64,000 nucleotides of DNA from Bradyrhizobium sp. BR 10289 (GTDB lineage: Bacteria > Pseudomonadota > Alphaproteobacteria > Rhizobiales > Xanthobacteraceae). The position numbers and the translations under genes were made by a program. The notes under the pieces are model-generated. The model had not been told where the DNA came from. It searched no databases and saw only the letters and a list, made by a program, of their open reading frames with translations. Positions 7,382 through 15,200 of this stretch are shown here, piece by piece. The first letter of the stretch is position 1, and each line of letters opens with the position of its first letter. The DNA is taken from positions 62,001-126,000 of the forward strand of contig NZ_JACOFR010000015.1 of the NCBI RefSeq assembly GCF_019455385.1, read 5' to 3'.

Positions 7382-8734
7382 ATGTGGCACATCATGCAAT
7401 TGCTCCGCCGTATCGGTCTCATCCTGCTCTGGCTGGCCGCACCTCTTGTTGCATTCGCGGCCGCGAACAAGAACGATCCTTATCTGGTGCCGCTGCGCGG
7501 CGCCGGAAACATCGCGCTCGTCGTCGCAAGCTTCGCGATCGTCATCGTCCTGCTGCGCAGAGGCCGGTGGCGGACAACCGCCGGCAAGCTGCTGGTCGTG
7601 CTCTGGTGCCTGCCGCCGCTGCTGATGTCGACGGCGCATTTGAAGTTCGAGCTGCGCAAGCACGACGTCCTCGCCGCCAGCGCGACGGAGGCGCGCCAGC
7701 TCGGGCCGCACTTCATGGTCGGCTATTCCTCCTTTCCGGAGGTCGCACGGCTCGCCGAGCAGGGCCTGATCGGCGGCGTCTACGTCACCCGGCACAACAT
7801 TCGCGGCCGGACGGTCGAGGCGCTCCGAGCCGAGATTGCGGCGCTTCAGGACAAGCGGCGCGCGGTCGGCCTGCCGCCGCTGGTCGTCGCCGCGGACCAG
7901 GAGGGCGGCATCGTCGGGCATCTTGCGCCGCCGCTGACCAAGGTGCCGGCGCTGGCGACGCTCACCGGGCTCGCGCCCGATGAGCAGCAGGCCAGGGCGG
8001 AGGAGTTCGGCCGCATCCACGGTCGCGAGCTTTCCGAGCTGGGCGTCAACCTCAATCTCGCACCGGTGCTCGACCTCAAGCCGCCGCAACCGCGCAACCG
8101 CCTCGACTTCCATACGCTGATCGGCCAGCGCGCGATTGCGACCGATCCCGTCGTCGTCAGCACGATTGCCAGCGCCTATGTCCGCGGGCTGGAAGAGTCA
8201 GGCGTCGGCGCCACGCTGAAGCATTTTCCGGGCATCGGCCGCGTCCGCACCGACACGCATCATTTCAGCGCTGATCTCAACACGCCCGTGAAGGAGCTGG
8301 AGGTGACCGACTGGCTCCCGTTCCGCGAGGTGCTGTCGCATTCGCGCAGCGCGCTCATGGTCGGCCATGTCACGCTCACCGCCGTCGACCCCGACCGTGC
8401 TGCCTCACACTCGAGGCGCGTGGTCCAAGGCATCATCCGCGACACCTGGAATTACCAGGGCGTCGTCATGACCGACGACCTCGTGATGGGTGCGATCTAC
8501 CAGAATGACGTCTGCAAGGCTGTCGTCGAGGCGATCAACGCCGGGGTCGACACGTTGCTGGTCGCCTATGACGGCGCGCAATTCTACCGCGTCTTCGCCT
8601 GCGCGCTGGAAGGATCGCGTCAGGGCAAGCTGGATGCGGCGATGCTGCGCGCGAGCGACGAGCGCCTGTCGCGAGCCTTTCCGACCGAACAGGCGCGCGT
8701 CGTATCGCGCGTCCGCGTCGTCGGGAAGAACTAG
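7382..8734 (+). CDS. Membrane-anchored family 3 glycoside hydrolase (NagZ-like)
   Basis: The protein has 450 residues. Starts at 7382 (MWHIMQLL) and 7394 are both possible, and neither has a strong ribosome site. The first 85 residues hold about three hydrophobic helices, unlike classical cytoplasmic NagZ. The catalytic domain carries VVAADQEGG, GATLKHFPGIG, the DTHHF loop that supplies the Asp-His dyad of NagZ enzymes, and VVMTDDLVMGAI with the candidate nucleophile aspartate. Family members remove beta-N-acetylglucosamine from muropeptides during cell-wall recycling. The anchor suggests action at the inner membrane. Its TAG overlaps the TAG of the convergent next gene. Confidence 0.88.
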   Translation: MWHIMQLLRRIGLILLWLAAPLVAFAAANKNDPYLVPLRGAGNIALVVASFAIVIVLLRRGRWRTTAGKLLVVLWCLPPLLMSTAHLKFELRKHDVLAASATEARQLGPHFMVGYSSFPEVARLAEQGLIGGVYVTRHNIRGRTVEALRAEIAALQDKRRAVGLPPLVVAADQEGGIVGHLAPPLTKVPALATLTGLAPDEQQARAEEFGRIHGRELSELGVNLNLAPVLDLKPPQPRNRLDFHTLIGQRAIATDPVVVSTIASAYVRGLEESGVGATLKHFPGIGRVRTDTHHFSADLNTPVKELEVTDWLPFREVLSHSRSALMVGHVTLTAVDPDRAASHSRRVVQGIIRDTWNYQGVVMTDDLVMGAIYQNDVCKAVVEAINAGVDTLLVAYDGAQFYRVFACALEGSRQGKLDAAMLRASDERLSRAFPTEQARVVSRVRVVGKN

Positions 8735-10350
8735 CCCTTCGCGAACTGGCGATAGTCCGGCTCGCGGTGGAACCAGAACTCGTAGCCGGTGACGGTCTTC
8801 TGCATGGCGACGTCGTGGATCGGCTGGTTGAGTGGAACGATGGGAACGTCGCGCATGCAGAGCGCGATGAAATCCTTGACCGCCTTGTCGTATTCCGCCG
8901 CGTCCACGGTGAAGCGCGCCTTGTCGATCAGCGCGTCCATCTCCTTGTTCTGGTAGGAGGAGATGTTGAAGATCGAATTGTTGCCGTGGAAATTCCAGTA
9001 GAAGTAATATTCGGGATAATCCAGCCAGCCTGAGAAGCGATTGAGCGCGAGCGGCAGCTCCTTCTTGTTCAGCGTCGTGCGCCAGTTCGCGCCGGGTATC
9101 TTTTCGATGGCCGCCTTGATGCCGATCTTGGCGAGACTTTCCTGGATCAGGATTGCCGTCGGCTCGCCGACCGTCGCGGTGCCCGTGTCGATCGACAACG
9201 TCGTCTCCAGGCCGGACTCGAAGCCGGCTTCCTTCATCAGGGCCTTGGCCTTGTCGAGATCGGTGACATAGGGAGACGGCTGCGGCCAGACGGGCTTTGA
9301 AACTTCAGCGGCTCCGCCATACATCGGAACCGCGCGGCCGAAGAATGCGCTGCTCTGGATCTGCTCATACGGCATCGCCCAGGCGATGGCCTGACGCAGC
9401 TTCACATTGTTGAACGGGGGCTTCGCGGTGTTGAGCGCGACGTACCAGAGCGCATTCGGGATCGGCACGCCGGAGACCTTGACTTTGCCCTCCTTGATGA
9501 TCTGCTCGAAATCGCGCGGCGCGAAGCCGCTGGAGATATCGGCATCGCCCCGCTCCAGCATGGCGCGGCGCGTGCCGGCGGAGGGAACGTCGCGCGCGAT
9601 CACGCGCTTCACCTTCGGCAGCGGTCCGCTCTTCCAGTCGTCGAAGCGCACCAGCACGGTCTCGCTGCCGGGCTTCCAGCTTTCGATTCTGTAGGCGCCG
9701 CCGCCGGCCTCGTTGGACTTCAGCCACGCGAGCGCCCAGGGGTCTTCAGCCGTTGCGTTCTTCTTCGCAAGCTCGGAGTTGATGATGAAGGGCACGACGA
9801 CGGCGACGTTGAACAGCAGCATCTTGTCCTTGCGCACATAGTCGATGCGGAAGGTGTGATCGTCGACCACGACGAATTGCTCGGGCTTCTCCAGCGACCC
9901 CGCCGACATCTGGAAGGTCGGAAATCCCCCGACCTTCACGGCGCGGTCGAACGACCATTTGACGTCCTTTGCCGTCACAGGCGTGCCATCGTGGAATTTG
10001 GCGTCCTTGCGAAGCTTGAAGGTGCAGGACATGCCGTCGGCCGCGACCTCCCAGCTTTCGGCAAGCTCCGGCGCGAGCTTCTCGCGGTCGTATGAGATGG
10101 TGCCGTCGGGCAGCGTCTTCGAGGCATAGGAGAGCAGGCGATCGTAGCAGTTCCAGGACAGGCCGTTCACGGTCTGGTTGGAGCCGACGCCCTGCATGTC
10201 GAGCGAGTTCGGCCCGAGCTCCTGCACCACCAGCAGCGTCTCGGCGCGTCCCTGCGCCCAGGCAAGTGATGGGACAGTCGTCATTCCAGCGATGCCGAGG
10301 CCGCCAAGTACGACGCTGCGGCGGCTCAGATCGAAAGACGTTAGGCTCAT
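8731..10350 (-). CDS. ABC transporter substrate-binding protein, family 5 (peptide/nickel/opine type)
   Basis: The protein has 539 residues. The ATG at 10350 follows GGAGGCACTG, an excellent ribosome site. The N-terminus SRRSVVLGGLGIAGM is a Tat-type signal ending near AWAQG, so the protein is periplasmic. Family 5 hallmarks include VNGLSWNCYDRLLSY, LAPELAESWEVAADG, then KLRKDAKFHDGTPVTAKDVKWSFDRAV, and FNISSYQNKEMDALI near the end. No permease or ATPase gene is adjacent, so it either works with a distant transporter or is an orphan. It follows the hydantoinase gene on the same strand (94 bp apart), suggesting a ligand such as a cyclic amide or N-carbamoyl compound. Confidence 0.9.
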   Translation of the reverse strand: MSLTSFDLSRRSVVLGGLGIAGMTTVPSLAWAQGRAETLLVVQELGPNSLDMQGVGSNQTVNGLSWNCYDRLLSYASKTLPDGTISYDREKLAPELAESWEVAADGMSCTFKLRKDAKFHDGTPVTAKDVKWSFDRAVKVGGFPTFQMSAGSLEKPEQFVVVDDHTFRIDYVRKDKMLLFNVAVVVPFIINSELAKKNATAEDPWALAWLKSNEAGGGAYRIESWKPGSETVLVRFDDWKSGPLPKVKRVIARDVPSAGTRRAMLERGDADISSGFAPRDFEQIIKEGKVKVSGVPIPNALWYVALNTAKPPFNNVKLRQAIAWAMPYEQIQSSAFFGRAVPMYGGAAEVSKPVWPQPSPYVTDLDKAKALMKEAGFESGLETTLSIDTGTATVGEPTAILIQESLAKIGIKAAIEKIPGANWRTTLNKKELPLALNRFSGWLDYPEYYFYWNFHGNNSIFNISSYQNKEMDALIDKARFTVDAAEYDKAVKDFIALCMRDVPIVPLNQPIHDVAMQKTVTGYEFWFHREPDYRQFAKG

Positions 10351-10444
10351 CAGTGCCTCCTTGATAGCGATTTGCCGTACAAAGAGGCAAGGTATGTGCC
10401 ATGGGCCGCGCTTCACGGCGTCGCAAGCCGCGTGAGCGGAGCCG

Positions 10445-11899
10445 TTACGGCGTCACCGCTCCGCGTGCGACCGCGCGCGGGGCGGTCAGCTCTTTCCATG
10501 TGGAGTTCGCCACGTGCACCGGCGAGAATGCCGGGCGTTCGACATAATGGCCGTCGCCGGCTTCGGCGCGCAAGTCTCCATCCTTCCAGACGACGCGGCC
10601 TCGTGACAGCGTTGCGGCCGGCCCGCCCGTGCAGGCAAAGCCCTCGAATACGTTGTAATCGATCCGGCTCATCTGCCGCTTGGCGCTGATGGTCTTGCTC
10701 GCCTTGGGATCCCACACCACGACATCGGCATCCGAGCCGACGGCGACCGCGCCCTTGCGCGGATAGATGTTGAGGATGCGGGCGATGGTCGCCGAGGTCA
10801 CCGCGACGAATTCTTCCTTCGTCAGTCGGCCGGTGGCGACGCCGGCGGTCCACAACAGTGCAAGGCGATCCTCGATGCCCCCAGTGCCGTTCGGGATTTT
10901 CCTGAAATCGCCGAGGCCAAACCGCTTCTGCTCGGTGGTGAAGGCGCAATGGTCGGTCGCGACCACCTGGAGCGATCCGGATTGCAGGCCGGCCCAGAGA
11001 CTCTCCTGATGTGACCTGTCGCGGAACGGCGGTGACATCACGCGCTGTGCGGAATGATTCCAGTCCTTGTTCTGGTATTCGCTGTCATCGAGCAGCAGGT
11101 GCTGGATCAGCGGCTCGCCATAGACGCGCTTCCCCGCCGCCCGGGCGCGGGCGATCGCGTCATGCGCCTCGCGACAACTGGTGTGGACGATGTAGACCGG
11201 CGTGCCCGTCATATCGGCGATCATGATGGCGCGGTTGGTGGCTTCGCCCTCGACCTCCGGCGGCCGCGAATAGGCATGCCCTTCGGGGCCGGTGACGCCG
11301 CGTGCGATCAGCGCTTCCTGCATCAGGGCGACGACATCGCCGTTCTCCGCGTGAACCACGGGCATGGCGCCGAGATGGGCGCAGCGCGCGAACGAGTTGT
11401 AGAGCTCGTCATCGTTCACCATCAGCGCGCCCTTGTAGGCCATGAAGTGCTTGAAGGTGTTGATGCCGTAGGTTTTGACCACGGTCTCCATCTCGTCATG
11501 GATCTGCTTCGACCACGAGGTCACCGCCATGTGGAAGCCGTAGTCGGATGCCGCCTTCTCGGATTTATGCCGCCATTCCTGGTAGGCGGCGAGCATCGAT
11601 TGGCCGGGATCGGGCAGGCAGAAATCCACCACCATGGTGGTGCCCCCGGTCAGCGCCGCCTTGGTGCCGGATTCGAAATCGTCGGCGGTGACGGTGCCCA
11701 TGAACGGCATTTCGAGATGGGTGTGCGGATCGATGCCGCCCGGAATGACGTAGGCGCCGCCGGCATCGATGATCTCGGCTCCCGTCGGCGCCTCGAGCGA
11801 GGCGCCGAGCGCGACGATGGTCTCGCCGTCGATCAGCACGTCGGCACGGCGCGAATGATCGTGATTGACGACGGTGCCGCCGCGGATGAGGAGGGACAT
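10445..11899 (-). CDS. hydA: Dihydropyrimidinase / D-hydantoinase
   Basis: The protein has 484 residues. It belongs to the cyclic amidohydrolase superfamily: the first metal ligands are H59 and H61 in GGIDPHTHLEM, and the carboxylated metal-bridging lysine corresponds to K150 in INTFKHFMAYKG. VVHAENGD and YIVHTSCREA supply the further histidines, and AFTTEQKRFGLGDFRKIPNGTGGIEDRL is a dihydropyrimidinase/hydantoinase-type substrate loop. It hydrolyses 5,6-dihydropyrimidines or 5-substituted hydantoins to N-carbamoyl amino acids in the cytoplasm. It precedes the family 5 binding protein, probably in one transcript. No carbamoylase gene is present nearby. Confidence 0.93.
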   Translation of the reverse strand: MSLLIRGGTVVNHDHSRRADVLIDGETIVALGASLEAPTGAEIIDAGGAYVIPGGIDPHTHLEMPFMGTVTADDFESGTKAALTGGTTMVVDFCLPDPGQSMLAAYQEWRHKSEKAASDYGFHMAVTSWSKQIHDEMETVVKTYGINTFKHFMAYKGALMVNDDELYNSFARCAHLGAMPVVHAENGDVVALMQEALIARGVTGPEGHAYSRPPEVEGEATNRAIMIADMTGTPVYIVHTSCREAHDAIARARAAGKRVYGEPLIQHLLLDDSEYQNKDWNHSAQRVMSPPFRDRSHQESLWAGLQSGSLQVVATDHCAFTTEQKRFGLGDFRKIPNGTGGIEDRLALLWTAGVATGRLTKEEFVAVTSATIARILNIYPRKGAVAVGSDADVVVWDPKASKTISAKRQMSRIDYNVFEGFACTGGPAATLSRGRVVWKDGDLRAEAGDGHYVERPAFSPVHVANSTWKELTAPRAVARGAVTP

Positions 11900-11988
11900 G
11901 GGAGGCTCCGGACGAGGGAACGAGACGCCGCGAAAGCTAGGCGCGCCGCCCGCGATGCGACAGGCGAAATTTTAGTCAGTCGATGCGG

Positions 11989-12597
11989 TTAGCTTGCCCG
12001 CGCGATCAATCCGTCGAGCATCGCGCGCACGAGGAGGGCGATCTCCTTGCGCAGTGCCGGCAGCGGCACGGCGACCAGCCTCTGCTCGAGTCCCAGCGCC
12101 ACCATGCCGTGCACGGCCGAGAACAGGCTGCGCGCGGTGATGCCGAGTTCCTCTGTCCCTCGCTTTGGAAACAACGCCGCCAGCGGCGCGTGGATGTGAC
12201 GGAACAGCTTCAACTGGTCGTCGACGAACCAGTCGGGGACTTCCTTGTCGGGCTCTATGCGGTGCTCGAACAGCGCGCGCCAGAGTTCGAGATTTTCCGC
12301 GGCGAAGTCGCAATAGGCGATCGCGATGCGCACCAGCGTCTCCTGCGGCGACGGATTGCCAGCGCGCACCGCTGCACTGAGCGCCTCGTCGAGACGGAGC
12401 AGCGTCCGCGAGCCGATGCACAGGACAAGCTCGTCAACGTCCGCGACGAGATTGTAGACCGCGCCATTGGCACAGCCGATCTCGCGGGCGAGATCGCGGG
12501 TTTTCAGGCCGGCCAGGCCCCGCTCCGCAATCATACGCTCGGCGGCCCGGATCAAGGCCGCCCGTAGTTTCTCCCGACGCTCCAAGGCCTTAGTCAA
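11989..12597 (-). CDS. TetR-family transcriptional regulator
   Basis: About 202 residues from a TTG at 12597. No ATG or GTG lies in frame between the helix-turn-helix and the upstream operators; other TTG starts are at 12627 and 12585. The N-terminal helix-turn-helix reads AAERMIAERGLAGLKTRDLAREIGCANGAVYNLVADVDEL, a standard TetR domain. The C-terminal part (ELWRALFEHRIEPDKEVPDW) fits the TetR_C ligand-binding class. It is divergent from the pspA-like gene, and three matching palindromes lie in the shared intergenic region. Autoregulation and repression of the pspA-like operon are therefore likely. The ligand is unknown. Confidence 0.88.
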   Translation of the reverse strand: MTKALERREKLRAALIRAAERMIAERGLAGLKTRDLAREIGCANGAVYNLVADVDELVLCIGSRTLLRLDEALSAAVRAGNPSPQETLVRIAIAYCDFAAENLELWRALFEHRIEPDKEVPDWFVDDQLKLFRHIHAPLAALFPKRGTEELGITARSLFSAVHGMVALGLEQRLVAVPLPALRKEIALLVRAMLDGLIARAS

Positions 12598-12612
12598 TTG
12601 TTTACCAAATTC

Positions 12613-12627
12613 TTGAGCGTTGCTCAA
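12613..12627. promoter_or_regulatory. TetR operator candidate 1
   Basis: TTGAGCGTTGCTCAA, a perfect 6-bp inverted repeat with a three-base centre. It is closest to the TetR gene. It matches sites at 12636-12650 and 12672-12686, giving consensus TTGARCRWYGYTCAW. Confidence 0.75.
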
Positions 12628-12635
12628 ATTTTTTC

Positions 12636-12650
12636 TTGAACAATGTTCAT
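12636..12650. promoter_or_regulatory. TetR operator candidate 2
   Basis: TTGAACAATGTTCAT, an inverted repeat of TGAACA around one base. It overlaps the -35 hexamer of the predicted pspA promoter. Its centre is 23 bp from operator 1. Confidence 0.75.
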
Positions 12651-12665
12651 GGCTGCCGCTACTAA
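12637..12665 (+). promoter_or_regulatory. Predicted sigma-70-type promoter of the pspA-like operon
   Basis: TTGAAC at 12637-12642 and TACTAA at 12660-12665 are separated by 17 bp, close to the sigma-70 consensus layout. Transcription would start near 12672, inside operator 3. The Shine-Dalgarno sequence GGGAG and the ATG at 12702 follow. Confidence 0.6.
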
Positions 12666-12671
12666 TCGTTT

Positions 12672-12686
12672 GTGAGCAACGCTCAT
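12672..12686. promoter_or_regulatory. TetR operator candidate 3
   Basis: GTGAGCAACGCTCAT, with TGAGC and GCTCA arms around AAC, sits at the expected transcription start of the pspA-like gene. A further half-site, ATGTTCAA, overlaps the ATG of that gene (12702-12709). Confidence 0.72.
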
Positions 12687-12701
12687 AACAGGGAGCTGAC
12701 A

Positions 12702-13397
12702 ATGTTCAAGACTGTAGTGACACTCTTCCGCGGCAGCGTGGCCGCCGCGGGCGAGGAGCTGGAGGACCGCACGGCCCTTCTGATCCTCGACCAGCAGATG
12801 CGCGATGCGGCCGCGGCCGTCGAGCGCAGCAAGCGGACCTTGGCGCTGGCCATCGCCCAGGACCAGCAGGAGGGCCGCAAGCTCGAGGCGACCATCGCCC
12901 GCATCGCAGATCTCGAAACCCGCGCGATTGCCGCGCTCGACGGCGGCCGCGAGGATCTCGCCAAGGATGCCGCCGAAGCCATCGCAGGCCTCGAGGCCGA
13001 CCGGGATGCGGCCATGACGGCCCGCGCGCTGTTCGCGACCGAGATCGCCCGCTTGAAGCGGCACGTCGCGAACGCGCAGGCCCGCATCACCGAGCTCGAC
13101 CGCGGCCGCCGCGTCGCCCGCGCCTCGGAAGCGGTGCGCTCGCTTCGCCGCAGCGGCATCGAGGCGGCCCGTCCATACGAATCCACGCTGCCGGAGGCGG
13201 AGAGCACCTTGCGGCGCCTGCGCGATCGCCAAATGGAGGCCCAGGCTGCCGATGACGCGCTGGTCGAGCTCGATGCGGCCTCCGGCCCGCTCGCCACTGC
13301 CGAACGATTGGCCGAGCAGGGCTTCGGCCCCCGGCTCAAGACGACCGCGGACGACGTGCTGTCGCGGTTGAAATCCAAGCGCACCCCGACGGCCTGA
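12702..13397 (+). CDS. pspA: PspA/IM30-family envelope stress protein
   Basis: The protein has 231 residues; the ATG follows AGGGAGCTGAC. It begins MFKTVVTLFRGSVAAAGEELED, the amphipathic membrane-binding helix of PspA/Vipp1 proteins. It continues as almost uninterrupted coiled coil rich in Ala, Arg and Glu to about residue 195, including LILDQQMRDAAAAVERSKR. PspA binds the inner face of the cytoplasmic membrane and limits proton leakage under envelope stress. The next gene encodes a YiaA-type membrane protein. No PspF or sigma-54 (-24/-12) promoter element is visible; control appears to be by the divergent TetR protein. Confidence 0.85.
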   Translation: MFKTVVTLFRGSVAAAGEELEDRTALLILDQQMRDAAAAVERSKRTLALAIAQDQQEGRKLEATIARIADLETRAIAALDGGREDLAKDAAEAIAGLEADRDAAMTARALFATEIARLKRHVANAQARITELDRGRRVARASEAVRSLRRSGIEAARPYESTLPEAESTLRRLRDRQMEAQAADDALVELDAASGPLATAERLAEQGFGPRLKTTADDVLSRLKSKRTPTA

Positions 13398-13451
13398 TCC
13401 CAGACCTCATCTCTCAAACCTCAACCTCATTCGAACCAACAGGAGACCATC

Positions 13452-13727
13452 ATGAACCAGAACGGCCAGCCCCACAGCAGCGCCTGGGTGACCTTCACTT
13501 ACGCGTCCTTCGCCGCCTCCGCCTTCCTCGTCGCCATCGGCGTGTTCTTCCTGCCGATCGACCTCTGGATGAAGGGCTATCTCACCATGGGCATCGTGAT
13601 GCTGATCCAGACCTGTATCACCCTGACCAAGACGGTCCGCGACAATCACGAGAGCAGCCGCCTGGTGAACCGCATCGAGGACGCCAAGGCCGAGCGCCTG
13701 CTGATGGAGGTCTCCAAGGCGGCGTGA
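13452..13727 (+). CDS. YiaA/YiaB-family inner membrane protein
   Basis: The protein has 91 residues, starting 54 bp after the pspA-like gene with AGGAGACCATC before the ATG. Two hydrophobic helices, FTYASFAASAFLVAIGVFFL and GYLTMGIVMLIQTCITL, flank the short loop PIDLWMK. The pattern WVTFTYASF...GVFFLPIDLWMKGYL is characteristic of the YiaA/B two-helix domain. A charged C-terminal tail (KTVRDNHESSRLVNRIEDAKAERLL) is probably cytoplasmic. Co-transcription with the pspA-like gene suggests a membrane partner of the stress protein. Confidence 0.85.
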   Translation: MNQNGQPHSSAWVTFTYASFAASAFLVAIGVFFLPIDLWMKGYLTMGIVMLIQTCITLTKTVRDNHESSRLVNRIEDAKAERLLMEVSKAA

Positions 13728-13927
13728 GAAGGCGGATGCGCAAGAAGTGGCGGAGCAATCTGTTCCGCCGCTTCGGCGTTCCACCAAGCTTCATATCGCG
13801 CCTGCGAAATGCATCGGAGCCATGACGGATCGCGCGAGCCTGCGCCCTTGCGCGCCGAAGCTGGCAAGGACACTCTGGAGAGGCGGCGCATAAGAACGCC
13901 GACAACAAGATCTCGGCGAGGAAGCTC

Positions 13928-14992
13928 ATGGCGGTGACGCGGATCGACTGCGACATCCATCCGGCGGTTGGGGGCACGCGCACGACGCTGCTGCCCTATC
14001 TCAGCGATCACTGGAAAGAGCAGGTGGTGAGCCGCGCCATCGACGGGCTCGATCTCACCTCCTATCCGCCGAGCATGCCGCTCACGGGCCGCGCAGACTG
14101 GCGGCCGGCCAACGGCGCAAAGCCCGGCTCCGATCTTGCGATGGTGCAGAAGGGCGCGTTCGAGCAGTTAGGTGCGAGCCACGCCATCCTCAATGTGCTC
14201 TATGGCGCGCAGGCCGTGTTCGATGCCTATATGGCCGCCGATTTCTGCAAGGCCATCAACGACTGGATCGCCGCCGAATGGCTGTCGCGCGACCCCCGTC
14301 TGCGCGCCTCCATCGTGGTGCCGATGCAGGATCCGGATCTCGCGATCGAGGAGATCGAGCGCCGCGCCGGCGATGCCAGGTTCGTATCCATCCTGGTGCT
14401 GGCGCAGGGCGAGACGCTGCTGGGCCGGCGGCATTTCTGGCCGGTCTACCGGATCGCCGAAAAATACCAGCTGCCGCTCGCGATCCATGCCGGCACGCAA
14501 TATCGGCAGGCGCCGAGCTCGGCCGGCTGGCCGTCGCATCGCTACGAATATTACTTCGTCGAGGCGCAGGCATTTCAGGCGCAGATCCTGAGCCTGATCT
14601 ATGAGGGCGTGTTCGGCAAGTTTCCGAACCTCAAGGTCGTGCTGATGGAGTCGGGCGTCAGCTGGCTGCCGGCCTTCATGTGGCGGGCCAACAAGACCTG
14701 GCGCGGCGTCCGCGTCGAGGTGCCCTGGGTCGAGCGCGAGCCGGCGTCGATCATCCGCGAGAATTTCCGCGTCACCATGCAGCCGTTCGATGCCCCCTCC
14801 GATGCAAAAAGCGTCGAGGAGATCATCGACCAGATCGGCTCCGAAAAAATGTTCCTGTTCGCGTCCGACTATCCGCACTGGCAGTTCGACGGCGATGATC
14901 CCATTCCACCGCATCTGCCCAAGAGCGTCATCGAAAAGATGTGTGTCGACAATCCGCTGGCGACGTTCCCGCGGTTGAAGCTGAATGCGTGA
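13928..14992 (+). CDS. Amidohydrolase-2 family metal-dependent hydrolase/decarboxylase
   Basis: The protein has 354 residues; the ATG follows GCGAGGAAGCTC. It is a TIM-barrel protein with RIDCDIHP at the N-terminus (metal-binding D-x-H), LPLAIHAGTQY in the middle, VVLMESGVSWLPAFMWR, and FASDYPHWQFDGDDP with the catalytic aspartate. This layout matches the ACMSD/LigW/amidohydrolase-2 group, which performs decarboxylation or C-C/C-N hydrolysis. It is a paralogue of the protein at 15201-16313, and both are followed by a Rieske protein gene. The substrate is not known. Context suggests catabolism of an aromatic or heterocyclic acid. Confidence 0.88.
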   Translation: MAVTRIDCDIHPAVGGTRTTLLPYLSDHWKEQVVSRAIDGLDLTSYPPSMPLTGRADWRPANGAKPGSDLAMVQKGAFEQLGASHAILNVLYGAQAVFDAYMAADFCKAINDWIAAEWLSRDPRLRASIVVPMQDPDLAIEEIERRAGDARFVSILVLAQGETLLGRRHFWPVYRIAEKYQLPLAIHAGTQYRQAPSSAGWPSHRYEYYFVEAQAFQAQILSLIYEGVFGKFPNLKVVLMESGVSWLPAFMWRANKTWRGVRVEVPWVEREPASIIRENFRVTMQPFDAPSDAKSVEEIIDQIGSEKMFLFASDYPHWQFDGDDPIPPHLPKSVIEKMCVDNPLATFPRLKLNA

Positions 14993-15036
14993 ACATGATG
15001 AGCGTCTCCGGTCTCGAAGCCGTATCGCCGGTGCCA

Positions 15037-15166
15037 CACCTCTCCCGGAGGGAGAGGTCGGATCGCATCGCAAGATGCGATCCGGGTGAGGGCTTACGCT
15101 GCACCGAGTTTGCCGCGCCCCCTCACCCGGCGCTTCGCGCCGACCTCTCCCCGTCGGGGAGAGGTG
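15037..15166. repeat. Family A intergenic palindromic element, copy 2
   Basis: It starts CACCTCTCCC and ends GGGAGAGGTG. The interior contains GATCGCATC/GATGCGATC and the block CCCTCACCCGGCGCTTCGCG. It is very similar to 29292-29416. It lies between the two paralogous amidohydrolase genes, ending 35 bp before the second start. Confidence 0.85.
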
Positions 15167-15200
15167 AAGCAATCGCCGAACCTGTTTCAAGGAGGCTTGC

